A DNA stretch of 64,000 nucleotides from assembly GCF_022965755.1 (NCBI RefSeq), contig NZ_CP095187.1, forward strand, positions 1,860,001-1,924,000, in the 5' to 3' direction. Source of the stretch: Pseudoxanthomonas sp. F37 (GTDB taxonomy: Bacteria; Pseudomonadota; Gammaproteobacteria; Xanthomonadales; Xanthomonadaceae). The translations under genes were made by a program, and so were the position numbers. The notes below the pieces were generated by a model. The model was not told the DNA's origin. It saw only the letters and a program-made list of their open reading frames with translations, and ran no database searches. The stretch's first letter is position 1. Each line of letters begins with the position of its first letter. Below, piece by piece: positions 8,647 through 18,049 of the stretch.

Positions 8647-9281
8647 AAATCGATCGGCACCGTCACCGCGCCCGCCACGGCCTGGCCGTCGCGCTGCGCC
8701 GGCTGGAAGCGCCACTGGCGCACAGCGTCCACCGCGGCGCGGTCCAGGTCGCGCGAGCCGCTGCGCTGGGCCACCTCCACCGATACCGGCACGCCGTCGG
8801 CGCCCACTTCCACGCGCACCAGCACCGTGCCCTGGTCGCCGCTGCGCATGGCGGCCGGCGGATACTCCGGCGCGGGGGTCTGGCCGGGGATCGGCACCGG
8901 CACATCGCCGGGCGCCAGGGTCACGCCGGGGGCGAGGGGGGCCGTGGCTTCCGGCGGGGTGGGAGCGGTGGCTTCCGGTACCGGCGTGGGCATCGGCTTT
9001 TCCTCCACCAGTTGCGGGCGCTCGTCGCTGGAGGCGCGCGGCGCCGGCTCTTCCATGCCGCTGGCACCGTCGCCGGTGGACAGCGGCTCGGGCAGCGCCT
9101 CGACCGGCGCGGCCTTGCCGGGCAGGGTGGGTTGGGCGGTGTAGAAGCCGTCGTCGCGGCCGGCCCACCACACGATCAGGAACAGCAGCAGGCCCGCGCC
9201 GAAGGCGATGGCGGCGTTGCGCAGGGCGGTGCGGGGCAGACGGAGGGTGAAATGGGGTTCGTGCGGTTGCGGGGCCGACAT
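8634..9281 (-). CDS. TonB family energy-transducer protein
   Basis: A 215-residue paralogue of the next gene downstream. It has an N-terminal membrane helix (about residues 21-42), a long Pro/Glu/Ala linker that could span the periplasm, and a C-terminal TonB fold (PAPEYPPAAMRSG, GTVLVRVEVGADG, VRQWRFQPAQ). The ATG at 9281 is preferred; the frame stays open far upstream, antisense to serS. Two TonB-like genes in a row suggest duplication. No receptor, exbB or exbD is in the window, so the partner is unknown. Confidence 0.88.
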   Translation of the reverse strand: MSAPQPHEPHFTLRLPRTALRNAAIAFGAGLLLFLIVWWAGRDDGFYTAQPTLPGKAAPVEALPEPLSTGDGASGMEEPAPRASSDERPQLVEEKPMPTPVPEATAPTPPEATAPLAPGVTLAPGDVPVPIPGQTPAPEYPPAAMRSGDQGTVLVRVEVGADGVPVSVEVAQRSGSRDLDRAAVDAVRQWRFQPAQRDGQAVAGAVTVPIDFKMR

Positions 9282-9296
9282 GGGAGTCACCGGTGA

Positions 9297-10673
<1,377 letters not shown>

Positions 10674-10680
10674 AGCTTTG

Positions 10681-10800
10681 ATCCCTTCTCCCCGCGAGCG
10701 GGAGGTTGCTGGGTCCTTCTCCCCGCTTCGCAGGGAGAGGGAGAGGCAGCCACAGCTTCGCGTATCGGTGTCCTTCCAACCCCCAGGGGGAGAGGATGCG
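10681..10800. repeat. palindromic repeats between serS and the AlkD-like gene
   Basis: Two short hairpins (CTCCCCGCGAGCGGGAG and CTTCTCCCCGCTTCGCAGGGAGAGG) and a third partial one fill the convergent gap. Direct repetition of CCTTCTCCCCGC marks it as a dispersed repeat family. The hairpins could also act as a two-way transcription barrier, though no T tract is present. Confidence 0.65.
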
Positions 10801-10816
10801 CAGGATCGGCGCACTC

Positions 10817-11554
10817 CTAGACGTTCTTCTGCGCGCGTCCTTTGTCCGACTTCGCCACCTTGGCGCGCACGGTCGCGCGGCCCAGGTCGCGCAGCGCATC
10901 CTTACCCACCCAGCGTCGCGTCGGGTTGTCCGACGCCGCCAATGCGCTGGCATGGGTGATCGCTTCCGCATGTAGCGTGGCGTTGCGATGGCCGATGGCC
11001 CGCAGCGCCCAGCTCACCCCCTTGCTGACGAAATTGCGTGCGTCGCCGGCGGCTGCGTCCACGTGGGCCAGTCCGGCGAGGAAGGGGGCATCGGGCGTGT
11101 GGCGGTCATGCACCGCCAATCCGGCCAGCAGCGCGAACGCCGCGCGCTTCTCGAACTCGCCGCGCCTGCGCGCCCACGCATCGATCCGCCCCCACGCATG
11201 CGGGCTGCGGTCGAACAGGTGCAGGCACAGGGTGTCGCAGACCGCCCAGTTGTCGAACTGGCGGCACCAGCGGTCCATCTGGGCGGTAGTGAGCTGGCCG
11301 GGGTCGGCGACGAAAGCCACCAGCAGGCGCGCTTCGTAGATGCCGCTGTCCCACAGCGGCGGTGCCAGTGCAGGCTGGCGACCGATGCGTTTGCCCAGCG
11401 CCTGGATCTCGCGCATGGGGACGCCGAGGGCGTGGGTGTCGGGGATGTCATAACGCGCCAGCCCGGCGCGATGGGCAGGGCTGGAGGCGTTCTTCAGCAG
11501 GGCGAGTGCCTGTGCCGGTTCGATGGAACCAGGCGGAGATTTCTTCGCGGGCAT
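10817..11554 (-). CDS. DNA alkylation repair protein, AlkD-like
   Basis: A 245-residue all-helical protein of the AlkD (HEAT-like repeat) glycosylase family, which removes bulky or charged alkylated purines. Typical blocks are WDSGIYEARLLVAF, FDNWAVCDTLC and KGVSWALRAIGHRN; the tryptophan/aspartate pair around WAVCD is in the region that forms the active site in AlkD. The N-terminus (MPAKKSP) and C-terminus (KSDKGRAQKNV) are basic. No signal peptide. It is followed by repeats and convergent with serS, and stands alone as a transcription unit. Confidence 0.85.
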   Translation of the reverse strand: MPAKKSPPGSIEPAQALALLKNASSPAHRAGLARYDIPDTHALGVPMREIQALGKRIGRQPALAPPLWDSGIYEARLLVAFVADPGQLTTAQMDRWCRQFDNWAVCDTLCLHLFDRSPHAWGRIDAWARRRGEFEKRAAFALLAGLAVHDRHTPDAPFLAGLAHVDAAAGDARNFVSKGVSWALRAIGHRNATLHAEAITHASALAASDNPTRRWVGKDALRDLGRATVRAKVAKSDKGRAQKNV

Positions 11555-11609
11555 CGTCGGGGCGCGGGGGCGGAAGCCGGCAGCATACCGGCCCCGTCCC
11601 GCAACCCGC

Positions 11610-12188
11610 TCAGGCCGCCTGCCGCAGCGGCGTCGGGATGCTCGCCAGTGCCGCGTCGATGGCCTCGGCCTTGTGCTGCGGCGAATAGGCCACGCGCTCG
11701 GCGCGGACGAATGCCACGTCGGTGATGCCCAGGAAGCCGAACACCTGCTTCAGGTACGGGGCGACGAAGTCGATCGCGGTGCCGGCGTACTCGCCGCCGC
11801 TGGCCTCGGCCACGATGACCCGCTTGCCGCCGGCCAGGCCGACGGGGCCGTTCTCGGTGTACTTGAAGGTGCGGCCCGCAACGGCAATCCGGTCGATCCA
11901 GGCCTTCAGCGTGGACGGCACGCCGAAGTTGTAGCGCGGCACGCCCACCACGATGACGTCGGCGGCCAGGAACTGCTGCATCGCCGCCTCGCCGGCTTGT
12001 GCGGCGGCGGCATCGCCCCCACCCAGTACGGCGTTGGTCAGGTGGGGCAGCGGGTCGGCGTCCAGGTCGCGGTAGGTGACCTCCAGGCCGGGCACGGCGT
12101 CCTGCCAACGGGCTACGATGGCGGCGGTCAGTTGCCGGCTGACCGAGTTGGCGGCCAGGGCGCTGCTGTCGATATGCAATAGTTTCAT
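11610..12188 (-). CDS. azoR: FMN-dependent NADH-azoreductase
   Basis: A flavodoxin-fold quinone/azo reductase of 192 residues that uses FMN and NAD(P)H in two-electron reductions. It starts MKLLHIDSS and carries the diagnostic active-site stretch PRYNFGVPSTLKAWIDR (about residues 94-110) and ASGGEY near the flavin site. ATG at 12188 is preceded by GGAG; an ATG at 12248 only adds untypical residues. It is divergently transcribed from a LysR regulator 115 bp away, the standard arrangement for a LysR-controlled reductase gene. Confidence 0.92.
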   Translation of the reverse strand: MKLLHIDSSALAANSVSRQLTAAIVARWQDAVPGLEVTYRDLDADPLPHLTNAVLGGGDAAAAQAGEAAMQQFLAADVIVVGVPRYNFGVPSTLKAWIDRIAVAGRTFKYTENGPVGLAGGKRVIVAEASGGEYAGTAIDFVAPYLKQVFGFLGITDVAFVRAERVAYSPQHKAEAIDAALASIPTPLRQAA

Positions 12189-12303
12189 GGTGGTTCTCCG
12201 GTCGGGATGCGGCCCAGCCGCGTTGGAGAACACTGTAGGTCGTTGCATTTGTAGGATAAACGTGTTTAAACGTCACTGATTGTTCTAAAGGTGGGCTTAA
12301 TTC

Positions 12304-13311
12304 ATGCAGCACGACCTCAATGACCTGTATTACTTCGCCATGGTGGTGGACCACGGCGGGTTCGCCGCGGCCGAGCGCGCCCTGGGCATCCCCAAGTCCC
12401 GCCTGAGCCGGCGAATCAGCCAACTGGAGACCGATCTGGGCGTGCGCCTGCTGCAGCGCTCCACGCGCCGCTTCGCGGTGACCGACGTGGGCATGAGCGT
12501 GCACCGCCATGCGCAGACGATGCTGGCCGAGGCCCAGGCCGCCCGCGAGGTGGTCGACCGCCTGAGCGCGGAACCGCGTGGCGTGGTGCGCGTCAGCGTG
12601 CCGGTGGCGGTGGCGCAGATGCAGTTGCCCAAGATCCTGCCGGCGTTCCTGGACAAGTACCCGAAGGTGCGGCTGCAGTTGCACGTCAACAACCGCCGCG
12701 TGGACATCATCAACGAGGGTTACGACGTGGCCCTGCGCGTGCGCGCCAAGCTGGACGACGACGGCAGCCTGGTGATGCGCAGCTTCGGCCAGATCCAGGA
12801 GTTGCTGGTCGCCAGCCCCAAGTACCTCAACCGCGCCGGCCGCCCGAAGATGCCGGAAGACCTGGCCGAGCACGTCACCCTGAGCATCAGCGAGGACGAG
12901 GCGCGCCAGCGCTGGGAGCTGCACGGTCCCGACGGCGAGGTGCGCCGGATCGAGTTGAATCCGCGCCTGGCCGGCTTCGACTTCCCGCTGCTGCAGTCGA
13001 TGGCGAAGGACGGTTACGGCATCACGCTGTTGCCGGAGACGGTGTGCGCGGAGGCGGTGCGCAAGGGCGAGCTGGAGGTGGTGCTGCCGGAATGGAGCCT
13101 GCCGCAGGGCATCTGCCATGCGGTGTTCGCCTCGCGCCGGGGCATGCTGCCGGCGGTGCGGGTGTTCATCGATTTCCTGGCCGAGCACCTGCCGCAGCAG
13201 ATCGAGTCGTCGCGGCTGGATTGCGGTGGCAAGTGTTCGGAGGAGAAGGCCAAGGCCATCGCGATGGCCATCGACAACACCAAGGCCGCCAAGGTGAAGA
13301 AGGCCTCGTAA
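12304..13311 (+). CDS. LysR family transcriptional regulator
   Basis: A 335-residue regulator. A winged helix-turn-helix occupies residues 1-60 (FAAAERALGIPKSRLSRRI is the recognition unit), followed by a periplasmic-binding-like effector domain from about 90. The C-terminal 35 residues are a lysine-rich tail (ending KAAKVKKAS) beyond the usual LysR length of about 300. Divergent placement suggests it controls azoR. The shared gap contains an A/T-rich imperfect dyad, ACGTGTTTAAACGT, at about 12259-12272, a reasonable operator candidate. The inducer is unknown, perhaps a quinone or azo compound by analogy. Confidence 0.88.
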   Translation: MQHDLNDLYYFAMVVDHGGFAAAERALGIPKSRLSRRISQLETDLGVRLLQRSTRRFAVTDVGMSVHRHAQTMLAEAQAAREVVDRLSAEPRGVVRVSVPVAVAQMQLPKILPAFLDKYPKVRLQLHVNNRRVDIINEGYDVALRVRAKLDDDGSLVMRSFGQIQELLVASPKYLNRAGRPKMPEDLAEHVTLSISEDEARQRWELHGPDGEVRRIELNPRLAGFDFPLLQSMAKDGYGITLLPETVCAEAVRKGELEVVLPEWSLPQGICHAVFASRRGMLPAVRVFIDFLAEHLPQQIESSRLDCGGKCSEEKAKAIAMAIDNTKAAKVKKAS

Positions 13312-13424
13312 GCCACGGCGGCGGGGTTCGTGCGAAAATGCGCCACGGCCTGCAAGGGGCCGGGCGCGCCGCCGGGGCAGGGCGGCGACGCACCGCGACG
13401 GGGTCGCGGGCAGTTCCAGACAAC

Positions 13425-13514
13425 GGAGAGATGGCCGAGCGGTTTAAGGCACCGGTCTTGAAAACCGGCGAAGGGTCAAACCTTCCGTGGGTTCGAATCC
13501 CACTCTCTCCGCCA
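13425..13514 (+). tRNA. tRNA-Ser (anticodon UGA)
   Basis: A 90-nt class II tRNA with the acceptor stem GGAGAGA/TCTCTCC, discriminator G and an encoded CCA end. The anticodon loop CTTGAAA (stem CCGGT/ACCGG) gives UGA, reading UCN serine codons. A long variable arm follows (GAAGGGTCAAACCTTC), then the T loop GTTCGAATC. All arms pair well, so the gene looks functional. Confidence 0.97.
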
Positions 13515-13552
13515 ACTCGGCAATGACTGTTTGAGGCAATGGAGATGTCGCG

Positions 13553-14137
13553 ATGGATCCCTTCTCAGCATTCAAAAGCGAAGTTTTTCGGCCGCTTGCG
13601 GCGGTGGTTATGCCTGGTCTATTGGCAGTGGTGCCCTACGTGGTCATTGCCTGCAATGCCAATCCAGATATCAATAGTTTCTATTTGAAGCAGACGTTGT
13701 GGTTCATGGCTGGAGTTCTAGCTGTTGCGACGGCCCTTGGGCTTTTCATTGAGAACCTTGGGTCAAGCATTGAGCGGGGAATCGATCGGTGCATAGATCA
13801 TGAATACCTGCCTGGGCATAACAGTGTCTGGTCGCTGTATTTGTCGTGCGGCCAAGTCGACAGCAACGGCAGGAGATACTTGGCTTCTATAGTTACGCGC
13901 CTGAAGTACATAAATTCGATGATGCCTGCGGTCTTCTTATTCTCAGTAGGAATGGTTCTTCTCGATCTACAGGTAGATATTTTAAGTGGTTGGTCGATGA
14001 TTGCTTTTGTCGTTTTGACAATTTCAACATTGACCTGGCTCTTTCGGACGTCGACCGAGCTGAGTGAGGTTGCCTCCAATACGCGGTACTGCCTGTTGGT
14101 CCCTCGCGTGGATGGCTTGGCATGTATGGCCGGCTGA
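13553..14137 (+). CDS. orphan low-GC membrane protein of unknown function
   Basis: A 194-residue protein with about four hydrophobic helices (around residues 16-34, 48-66, 120-137 and 145-163). I recognise no family. Its base composition is about 50% GC by eye, against well over 65% for its neighbours, and it uses codons such as ATA, TTA and AGT that are otherwise rare here. It starts 38 bp after the 3' end of tRNA-Ser, a common integration site for mobile DNA. No integrase, and no repeat of the tRNA end, is visible downstream, so it could be the residue of an old insertion. ATG at 13553 has a purine-rich GGAG 11 nt upstream. Confidence 0.65.
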   Translation: MDPFSAFKSEVFRPLAAVVMPGLLAVVPYVVIACNANPDINSFYLKQTLWFMAGVLAVATALGLFIENLGSSIERGIDRCIDHEYLPGHNSVWSLYLSCGQVDSNGRRYLASIVTRLKYINSMMPAVFLFSVGMVLLDLQVDILSGWSMIAFVVLTISTLTWLFRTSTELSEVASNTRYCLLVPRVDGLACMAG

Positions 14138-14149
14138 GTCCGTCTCCGT

Positions 14150-14245
14150 CGGAGCGTAGCCCGGATGAGACCAGTGGCTACACCCGGGGCCTTAGCTTTC
14201 GAGCTCCCTCGACGCATCTCCCCGGGTGTGCTTCGCTTACCCGGG
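14150..14245. repeat. REP-like palindromes (GTAGCCCGGAT / ACCCGGGT type)
   Basis: The sequence runs from GTAGCCCGGATGAG to a clean hairpin, CCCGGGTGTGCTTCGCTTACCCGGG minus overlaps, just after the orphan membrane gene. Such CCCGGG palindromes with a CTTCGC centre are a known type of dispersed repeat in GC-rich proteobacteria. There is no T tract. Confidence 0.55.
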
Positions 14246-14333
14246 TACGGTCTAAACCTTTTGCCAGTCCGTGTCTCCGCCACGTAGCCGACACGCCGGA
14301 TAGACTGCGGCACGATTTGCCCGGATAACCCGC

Positions 14334-14612
14334 ATGAAACTCACCCCCACCCCCATCACCGCCGCCATCGCCGGCCTCTTCGCCGGCATCGTGATGCCAC
14401 TGGTCTGGCCGCGCCTGGGCGAGGAGACCTTGAACTGGGTGTTCGCATTCCTGCTGGTCATCGCGCTGCCCATGCACGTGCTGGTGGTGGGCTTCAACCC
14501 GTCGCGCGAAGCGGGGCAGGGCGGATTGAACAGCGCCCTCATCAAGCGCGTGGCGGTGTGGCTGGCCTCCGCCGTGGCCGCCGTGGCATTGACGAGAATC
14601 CTGTCGCTGTAA
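14334..14612 (+). CDS. small two- to three-helix membrane protein, unknown
   Basis: This 92-residue hydrophobic protein has likely membrane helices at about residues 8-26, 34-53 and 70-90. The loop FNPSREAGQGGLN separates the second and third. GC content returns to the genomic level here, so it is not part of the low-GC patch before it. A TAGACT hexamer at about 14299 could be a -10 element. I recognise no domain. Confidence 0.6.
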   Translation: MKLTPTPITAAIAGLFAGIVMPLVWPRLGEETLNWVFAFLLVIALPMHVLVVGFNPSREAGQGGLNSALIKRVAVWLASAVAAVALTRILSL

Positions 14613-14663
14613 CGCCGGTTGTCCTGGTCTACACTCGGCTCACCCAACGGAAAGGGGAATCCC

Positions 14664-14933
14664 ATGCGCAAGACCGCAGTCTTCCTGGCATTGATGCTGG
14701 CCACCGGCACCGCCCTTGCCGACACCTACGCCTTCGGCAACCGCGTGGTCAGCAGCGGCGACAGCATCGGCAGACTCGTCGAGATCGCCGGCAAGCCCGA
14801 CCTCGTCACGCCACTGGAAAACGAATACGGCGCCCGCGAAGGCGAGAACTGGACCTACTTCCGCGATGGCAAGACCCTCGTCTTCACCATCAACACCAGC
14901 GGCAAGATTCTTCGCATCGTCGAATCCCGTTGA
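14664..14933 (+). CDS. small secreted protein, DUF2845-like
   Basis: A preprotein of 89 residues with a signal peptide cut after TALA (about residue 19). The mature part (YAFGNRVVSSGDSIGRL then AGKPD and a basic beta-strand end) resembles the DUF2845 and SmpA-like small periplasmic folds in layout: an invariant SxGDS, a short helix, a GxP turn, then strands. Function is unknown. TACACT at about 14628 is a plausible -10 and GGAAAGGGG a ribosome site. It ends about 390 bp before ggpPS. Confidence 0.7.
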   Translation: MRKTAVFLALMLATGTALADTYAFGNRVVSSGDSIGRLVEIAGKPDLVTPLENEYGAREGENWTYFRDGKTLVFTINTSGKILRIVESR

Positions 14934-15320
14934 TCCTGGCGTCGCGACGCCCGCATCGGACAGCGAGTGGCGCCGCCGATACCGGCGACGCAGGCGTCGT
15001 TCCCTGCGTGCGCTGCGCATGCGCACCAGCGGCGCAGCGCGCGCACCACGATGGCGATTTAACATTCTTAACATCGCGTTGACCTTTGCAACGACGATGC
15101 GGCCTACAATGCTGCATCGCATCAGTCGATGCCTGCGTCCACATCCGGGGATGGACGCGCATCTGTAGCGCGCTTGCGCGCAGCGTGTTCCGCACGCGGC
15201 AATCCTCTTCCTGCGCCTGCCTTGCAGCGCCCTCCGATGCGATGACTCCCCGCCTGCGTCCGTGGACGCGTTCGCGTCGTGCCTTGTGCGCGGCATCTCC
15301 CCATCCTGGAGTGCACCTGC
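14934..15320. other. 387-bp gene-free region upstream of ggpPS
   Basis: No credible protein is present. An A/T-rich patch (TTTAACATTCTTAACATCG) at about 15059-15077 is followed by TTGACC and, 20 bp on, TACAAT at about 15104; the spacing is longer than optimal for a sigma-70 promoter, so this is only a candidate. Transcription from there would give a leader of about 200 nt with a short hairpin (CGCGCTTGCGCG) near 15170. Salt regulation is known for ggp genes elsewhere, and this is where it would act. Confidence 0.5.
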
Positions 15321-17618
15321 ATGAGCTTGTTGAAACAACCCGCCCAACCCCTGCTTCTTGCCACCGACCTGGACGGCACCTTCCTGGCCGGCGACCCGGA
15401 TGCGCGCAAGCGCCTGTACCACCTGGTCGATGCGCATCCGGACGTGAAGCTGGCGTGGGTGACCGGGCGCGGGCGCGAAGCGATCCTGCCGCTGCTGGCC
15501 GACCCCGGCCTGCCCACGCCCGACTACGTGATCTGCGATGTGGGCGCCACCGTGCTGCGCACCGCCGACATGCAGCCCATCCAACCCCTGCAGTCGCGGA
15601 TCGAGGCGCGCTGGCCGGGCGAGCACGTGGTGGCCGAAGCGATGCGCCGCTTCCCGATGCTGGTGCGCCAGGAAGTGCCGCAGGAACGCCGCTGCTCGTA
15701 CTACTGCCATCCCGAACAGCTGTCGACCATCCAGGCCGAGGTGGAGGCCGTGGCCGCGTCGCTGGGCTGCGAGGTGCTGTATTCGGCCGACCGCTACCTG
15801 GACATCCTGCCGCGCGACACCCAGAAGGGCAGCACGCTGGCGGCGCTGGTGGATGCGCTGGACCTGGCGCGCGAACGCGTGCTGGTGGCCGGCGACACGC
15901 TCAACGACCTGTCGATGTACGGCGAAGGATTCCCCGGCGTGTGCGTGGGCGCTTCCGAGCCGGCGCTGGTCGCCGCCACCGCGGACATGGACCACGTGCT
16001 GCATGCGGACGCGCCGGGCTGCGGCGGCATCCTGCAGGCGATGGCGCATTTCGCGCTGATCGAAGCCGACGCGTATGCGCCGCCCGCGCAGCCGGCGGGC
16101 AAGGCGGAGCTGGTGATGGTCTACCACCGCCTGCCGTACGAGGAACACATCGTCGACGGCCAGCGCGTGCGCAGGCCGCACAGCTCGCCCAACGGCATCA
16201 TCCCCAGCCTGCTCAGCTTCTTCGCCGATGGCCGGCCCGGCTCATGGGTGGCATGGACGGTGGAAGACCCCAAGGCCCCGCCGGTGGAGCCGCGCGCAGC
16301 GGTGGATGCCGAGCAGTACCCGGGCCTGACCGCGACCCACGTGCCGCTGACCCGGCACGAGGTGGACGTGTTCTACAAGCGCTTCTCCAAGGAAGCGTTC
16401 TGGCCGGTGATCAACAGCTTCTGGGAGCGCGCGCGCTTCAGCGAGGACGACTGGGCGCTGTTCAAGCGCGTCAACCGCCGCTTCGCCGAAGCCGCCGCGG
16501 CGGAAGCCGCGCCGGGCGCCACGGTATGGCTGCACGACTACAACCTGTGGATGGTGCCCTCGGTGCTGCGCGAACTGCGGCCGGACGTGAAGATCGCCTT
16601 CTTCCACCACACGCAGTTTCCCTCGGCGGACATCTTCGCCATCCTGCCGTGGCGCCGCGAGATCCTGGGCAGCCTGCTGGCCTGCGACTACGTGGGCTTC
16701 CACATCCCGCGCCACGCGGAGAACTTCACCGACGCGGTGCGCAGCACGTTCCCGGTGGAAGTGACCCGGCGCGCCTCGTGCGCGCCGCGCTTTCTGACCT
16801 TCGGCTGCGCCGTGGGCGTGGAGGACATGGCCACCGCACTGCGCATCGACGGCCGCACCGTGCGCATCGGCGCGCATCCCATCGGCACCGACGTGGGCCG
16901 CATCCGTACCTGCCTGGAGAGCGAGGAGGTGGCCACGGACATCGCCCGCATCCGCGGCGAGATCGGTCGGCGCAAGCTGGTGCTGTCGATCGAGCGGCTG
17001 GACTACACCAAGGGCATCCTGCAGAAGCTGCATGCCTTCGAGCGCCTGCTGGATGGCTCGCCCGAACTGCAGGGCCGGGTGACGCTGGTGATGGTATGCG
17101 TGCCGGCGGCCAAGGAGATGACCGTCTACCGCCCGTTGCAGCAGCAGATCGAACAGGCAGTGGGCCGCATCAACGGCCGCCTGTCGCGGCTGGACTGGAC
17201 GCCGGTGCGCTTCTTCTCGCGCGTGCTGCCGTTCGCCAGCGTGGTGGCGCACTACGCCGCGGCCGATGTCATGTGGATCACGCCGCTGCGCGACGGTCTG
17301 AACCTGGTGGCGAAGGAGTTCGTCGCGGTGCAGGGCCTCAACGAGGGCGACGGCGTGCTGGTGCTGTCGGAGTTCGCCGGTGCCGCCGCGGAACTGAAGG
17401 GCGCGGTGCTGACCAATCCGCACGACCCGGCCGACCTGGTGCGCAGCCTCAACCAGGCGCTGGCGATGACGCCGCGGGAGCGTGAGGACCGCCAGCGCAG
17501 GCTGTACGACATCGTGCGCCATCACGATCTTTCGCGATGGGGGCGCGAATTCCTGGCCGCGGCACAGGCGGATTCCGATGAGGTAAATGCGGAAACGCAG
17601 ACGGCGGTCGCGGCTTAA
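15321..17618 (+). CDS. ggpPS: fused glucosylglycerol-phosphate phosphatase/synthase (GgpPS type)
   Basis: A 765-residue fusion. Residues 1-250 form a HAD phosphatase (nucleophile motif DLDGT at 16-20; [10 protein letters not shown] at the metal site). Residues 255-745 are a GT20 glycosyltransferase ([29 protein letters not shown]). The phosphatase-first order and sequence flavour match GgpPS of Stenotrophomonas, which makes the compatible solute glucosylglycerol from ADP-glucose and glycerol 3-phosphate; separate OtsA/OtsB trehalose enzymes are the alternative. Substrate cannot be decided from motifs alone. ATG at 15321 is used; the frame opens at 15279. It implies an osmotic-stress role. Confidence 0.85.
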   Translation: MSLLKQPAQPLLLATDLDGTFLAGDPDARKRLYHLVDAHPDVKLAWVTGRGREAILPLLADPGLPTPDYVICDVGATVLRTADMQPIQPLQSRIEARWPGEHVVAEAMRRFPMLVRQEVPQERRCSYYCHPEQLSTIQAEVEAVAASLGCEVLYSADRYLDILPRDTQKGSTLAALVDALDLARERVLVAGDTLNDLSMYGEGFPGVCVGASEPALVAATADMDHVLHADAPGCGGILQAMAHFALIEADAYAPPAQPAGKAELVMVYHRLPYEEHIVDGQRVRRPHSSPNGIIPSLLSFFADGRPGSWVAWTVEDPKAPPVEPRAAVDAEQYPGLTATHVPLTRHEVDVFYKRFSKEAFWPVINSFWERARFSEDDWALFKRVNRRFAEAAAAEAAPGATVWLHDYNLWMVPSVLRELRPDVKIAFFHHTQFPSADIFAILPWRREILGSLLACDYVGFHIPRHAENFTDAVRSTFPVEVTRRASCAPRFLTFGCAVGVEDMATALRIDGRTVRIGAHPIGTDVGRIRTCLESEEVATDIARIRGEIGRRKLVLSIERLDYTKGILQKLHAFERLLDGSPELQGRVTLVMVCVPAAKEMTVYRPLQQQIEQAVGRINGRLSRLDWTPVRFFSRVLPFASVVAHYAAADVMWITPLRDGLNLVAKEFVAVQGLNEGDGVLVLSEFAGAAAELKGAVLTNPHDPADLVRSLNQALAMTPREREDRQRRLYDIVRHHDLSRWGREFLAAAQADSDEVNAETQTAVAA

Positions 17619-17689
17619 TGCATTTACGTTTGACGCGTCGCCGCGTGGCGGCGATAGTCGAAGCGGATTCGGGACAGGAGACCCACCCC

Positions 17690-17803
17690 ATGCGCAACCT
17701 GCTGATGCGCAGCATGGCCTGGATGCTGATCGCGGCGACCGCGCTGCTGCTGTTCGGCCTGGTCCAGGCGCCGGAACTGTGGCTGGGCCCGGGCGGGCGC
17801 TGA
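17690..17803 (+). CDS. possible 37-residue membrane peptide
   Basis: A short frame with a ribosome site (AGGAG, 10 nt upstream) encodes MRNLLMRSMAW, a hydrophobic helix and a short GPGGR tail. It lies 71 bp after ggpPS on the same strand. The single-helix architecture is like many real small membrane proteins, but the length gives little statistical support. Confidence 0.35.
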   Translation: MRNLLMRSMAWMLIAATALLLFGLVQAPELWLGPGGR

Positions 17804-17818
17804 GACGCGGCGCCGCGC

Positions 17819-17848
17819 AAAAGAAAACCCGACCAGAGGCGGTCGGGT
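17819..17848 (-). terminator. Rho-independent terminator, minus strand
   Basis: ACCCGACC pairs with GGTCGGGT around GCCTCT, followed on the minus strand by TTTCTTTTG. The plus-strand tail (CTGAAAGGGG) is not T-rich, so the terminator serves leftward transcription from about 18 kb. Confidence 0.75.
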
Positions 17849-17960
17849 CTGAAAGGGGGAGTCCCCGGCTCCGGCAGTGCTGCTTGCTCAAGGCAGCGCC
17901 CGTTTCCATTGCAGAGCGGCCGTTCGTGGCCTGCGCAGGGCGTGCTGCCGGGGACAGGCG
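17819..17960 (-). ncRNA. candidate small RNA with intrinsic terminator
   Basis: The convergent gap between ggpPS and the PEP-mutase-like gene contains a minus-strand unit of about 140 nt. GTCCCCGGC (17955-17947) pairs perfectly with GCCGGGGAC (17869-17861) as a closing stem. Inside, CCTGCGCAGG and GCTGC...GCAGC can form local hairpins. It is followed by an intrinsic terminator with a T-rich tail (17848-17819). A perfect palindrome of response-regulator type lies 58 nt upstream of the closing stem. No protein is encoded. Only three GGA triplets occur (AATGGAAAC is the one likely unpaired), fewer than expected for a CsrA/RsmA sponge. The 5' end is a guess. Confidence 0.4.
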
Positions 17961-18012
17961 CATGGTCGCGCACGCTGTCGCGGCCCACAGTCGGGCGTCG
18001 CCCCGATGGGGT

Positions 18013-18028
18013 GTAGGAAATTTCCTAC
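18013..18028. promoter_or_regulatory. 16-bp perfect palindrome, GacA/LetA-type box
   Basis: GTAGGAAATTTCCTAC is fully self-complementary. Its form (TGTAGG-N6-CCTACc) parallels the GacA upstream element TGTAAG-N6-CTTACA, and the core GAAATTTC matches the LetA box of Legionella (TNAGAAATTTCTNA), both bound by GacA-family NarL-type response regulators. It lies in the intergenic region, 21 bp from the PEP-mutase-like stop codon and upstream of the candidate RNA. The assignment to a particular regulator is inference. Confidence 0.5.
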
Positions 18029-18049
18029 CTGCCCGCAGGCCGCGCGGTA

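Noticed and set aside
13425-14330. Complete integrated element at tRNA-Ser
   Set aside because: No integrase and no duplicated tRNA 3' end were found; only composition and position hint at transfer.
14558-15082. 174-codon frame overlapping two small genes
   Set aside because: Overlaps the better supported signal-peptide gene at 14664 and yields Arg/His-rich sequence.
17819-17960. 6S RNA or SRP RNA as identity of the candidate RNA
   Set aside because: The central bubble and flanks of 6S RNA and the GGAAGGAAGCAGCC-like SRP loop are absent.
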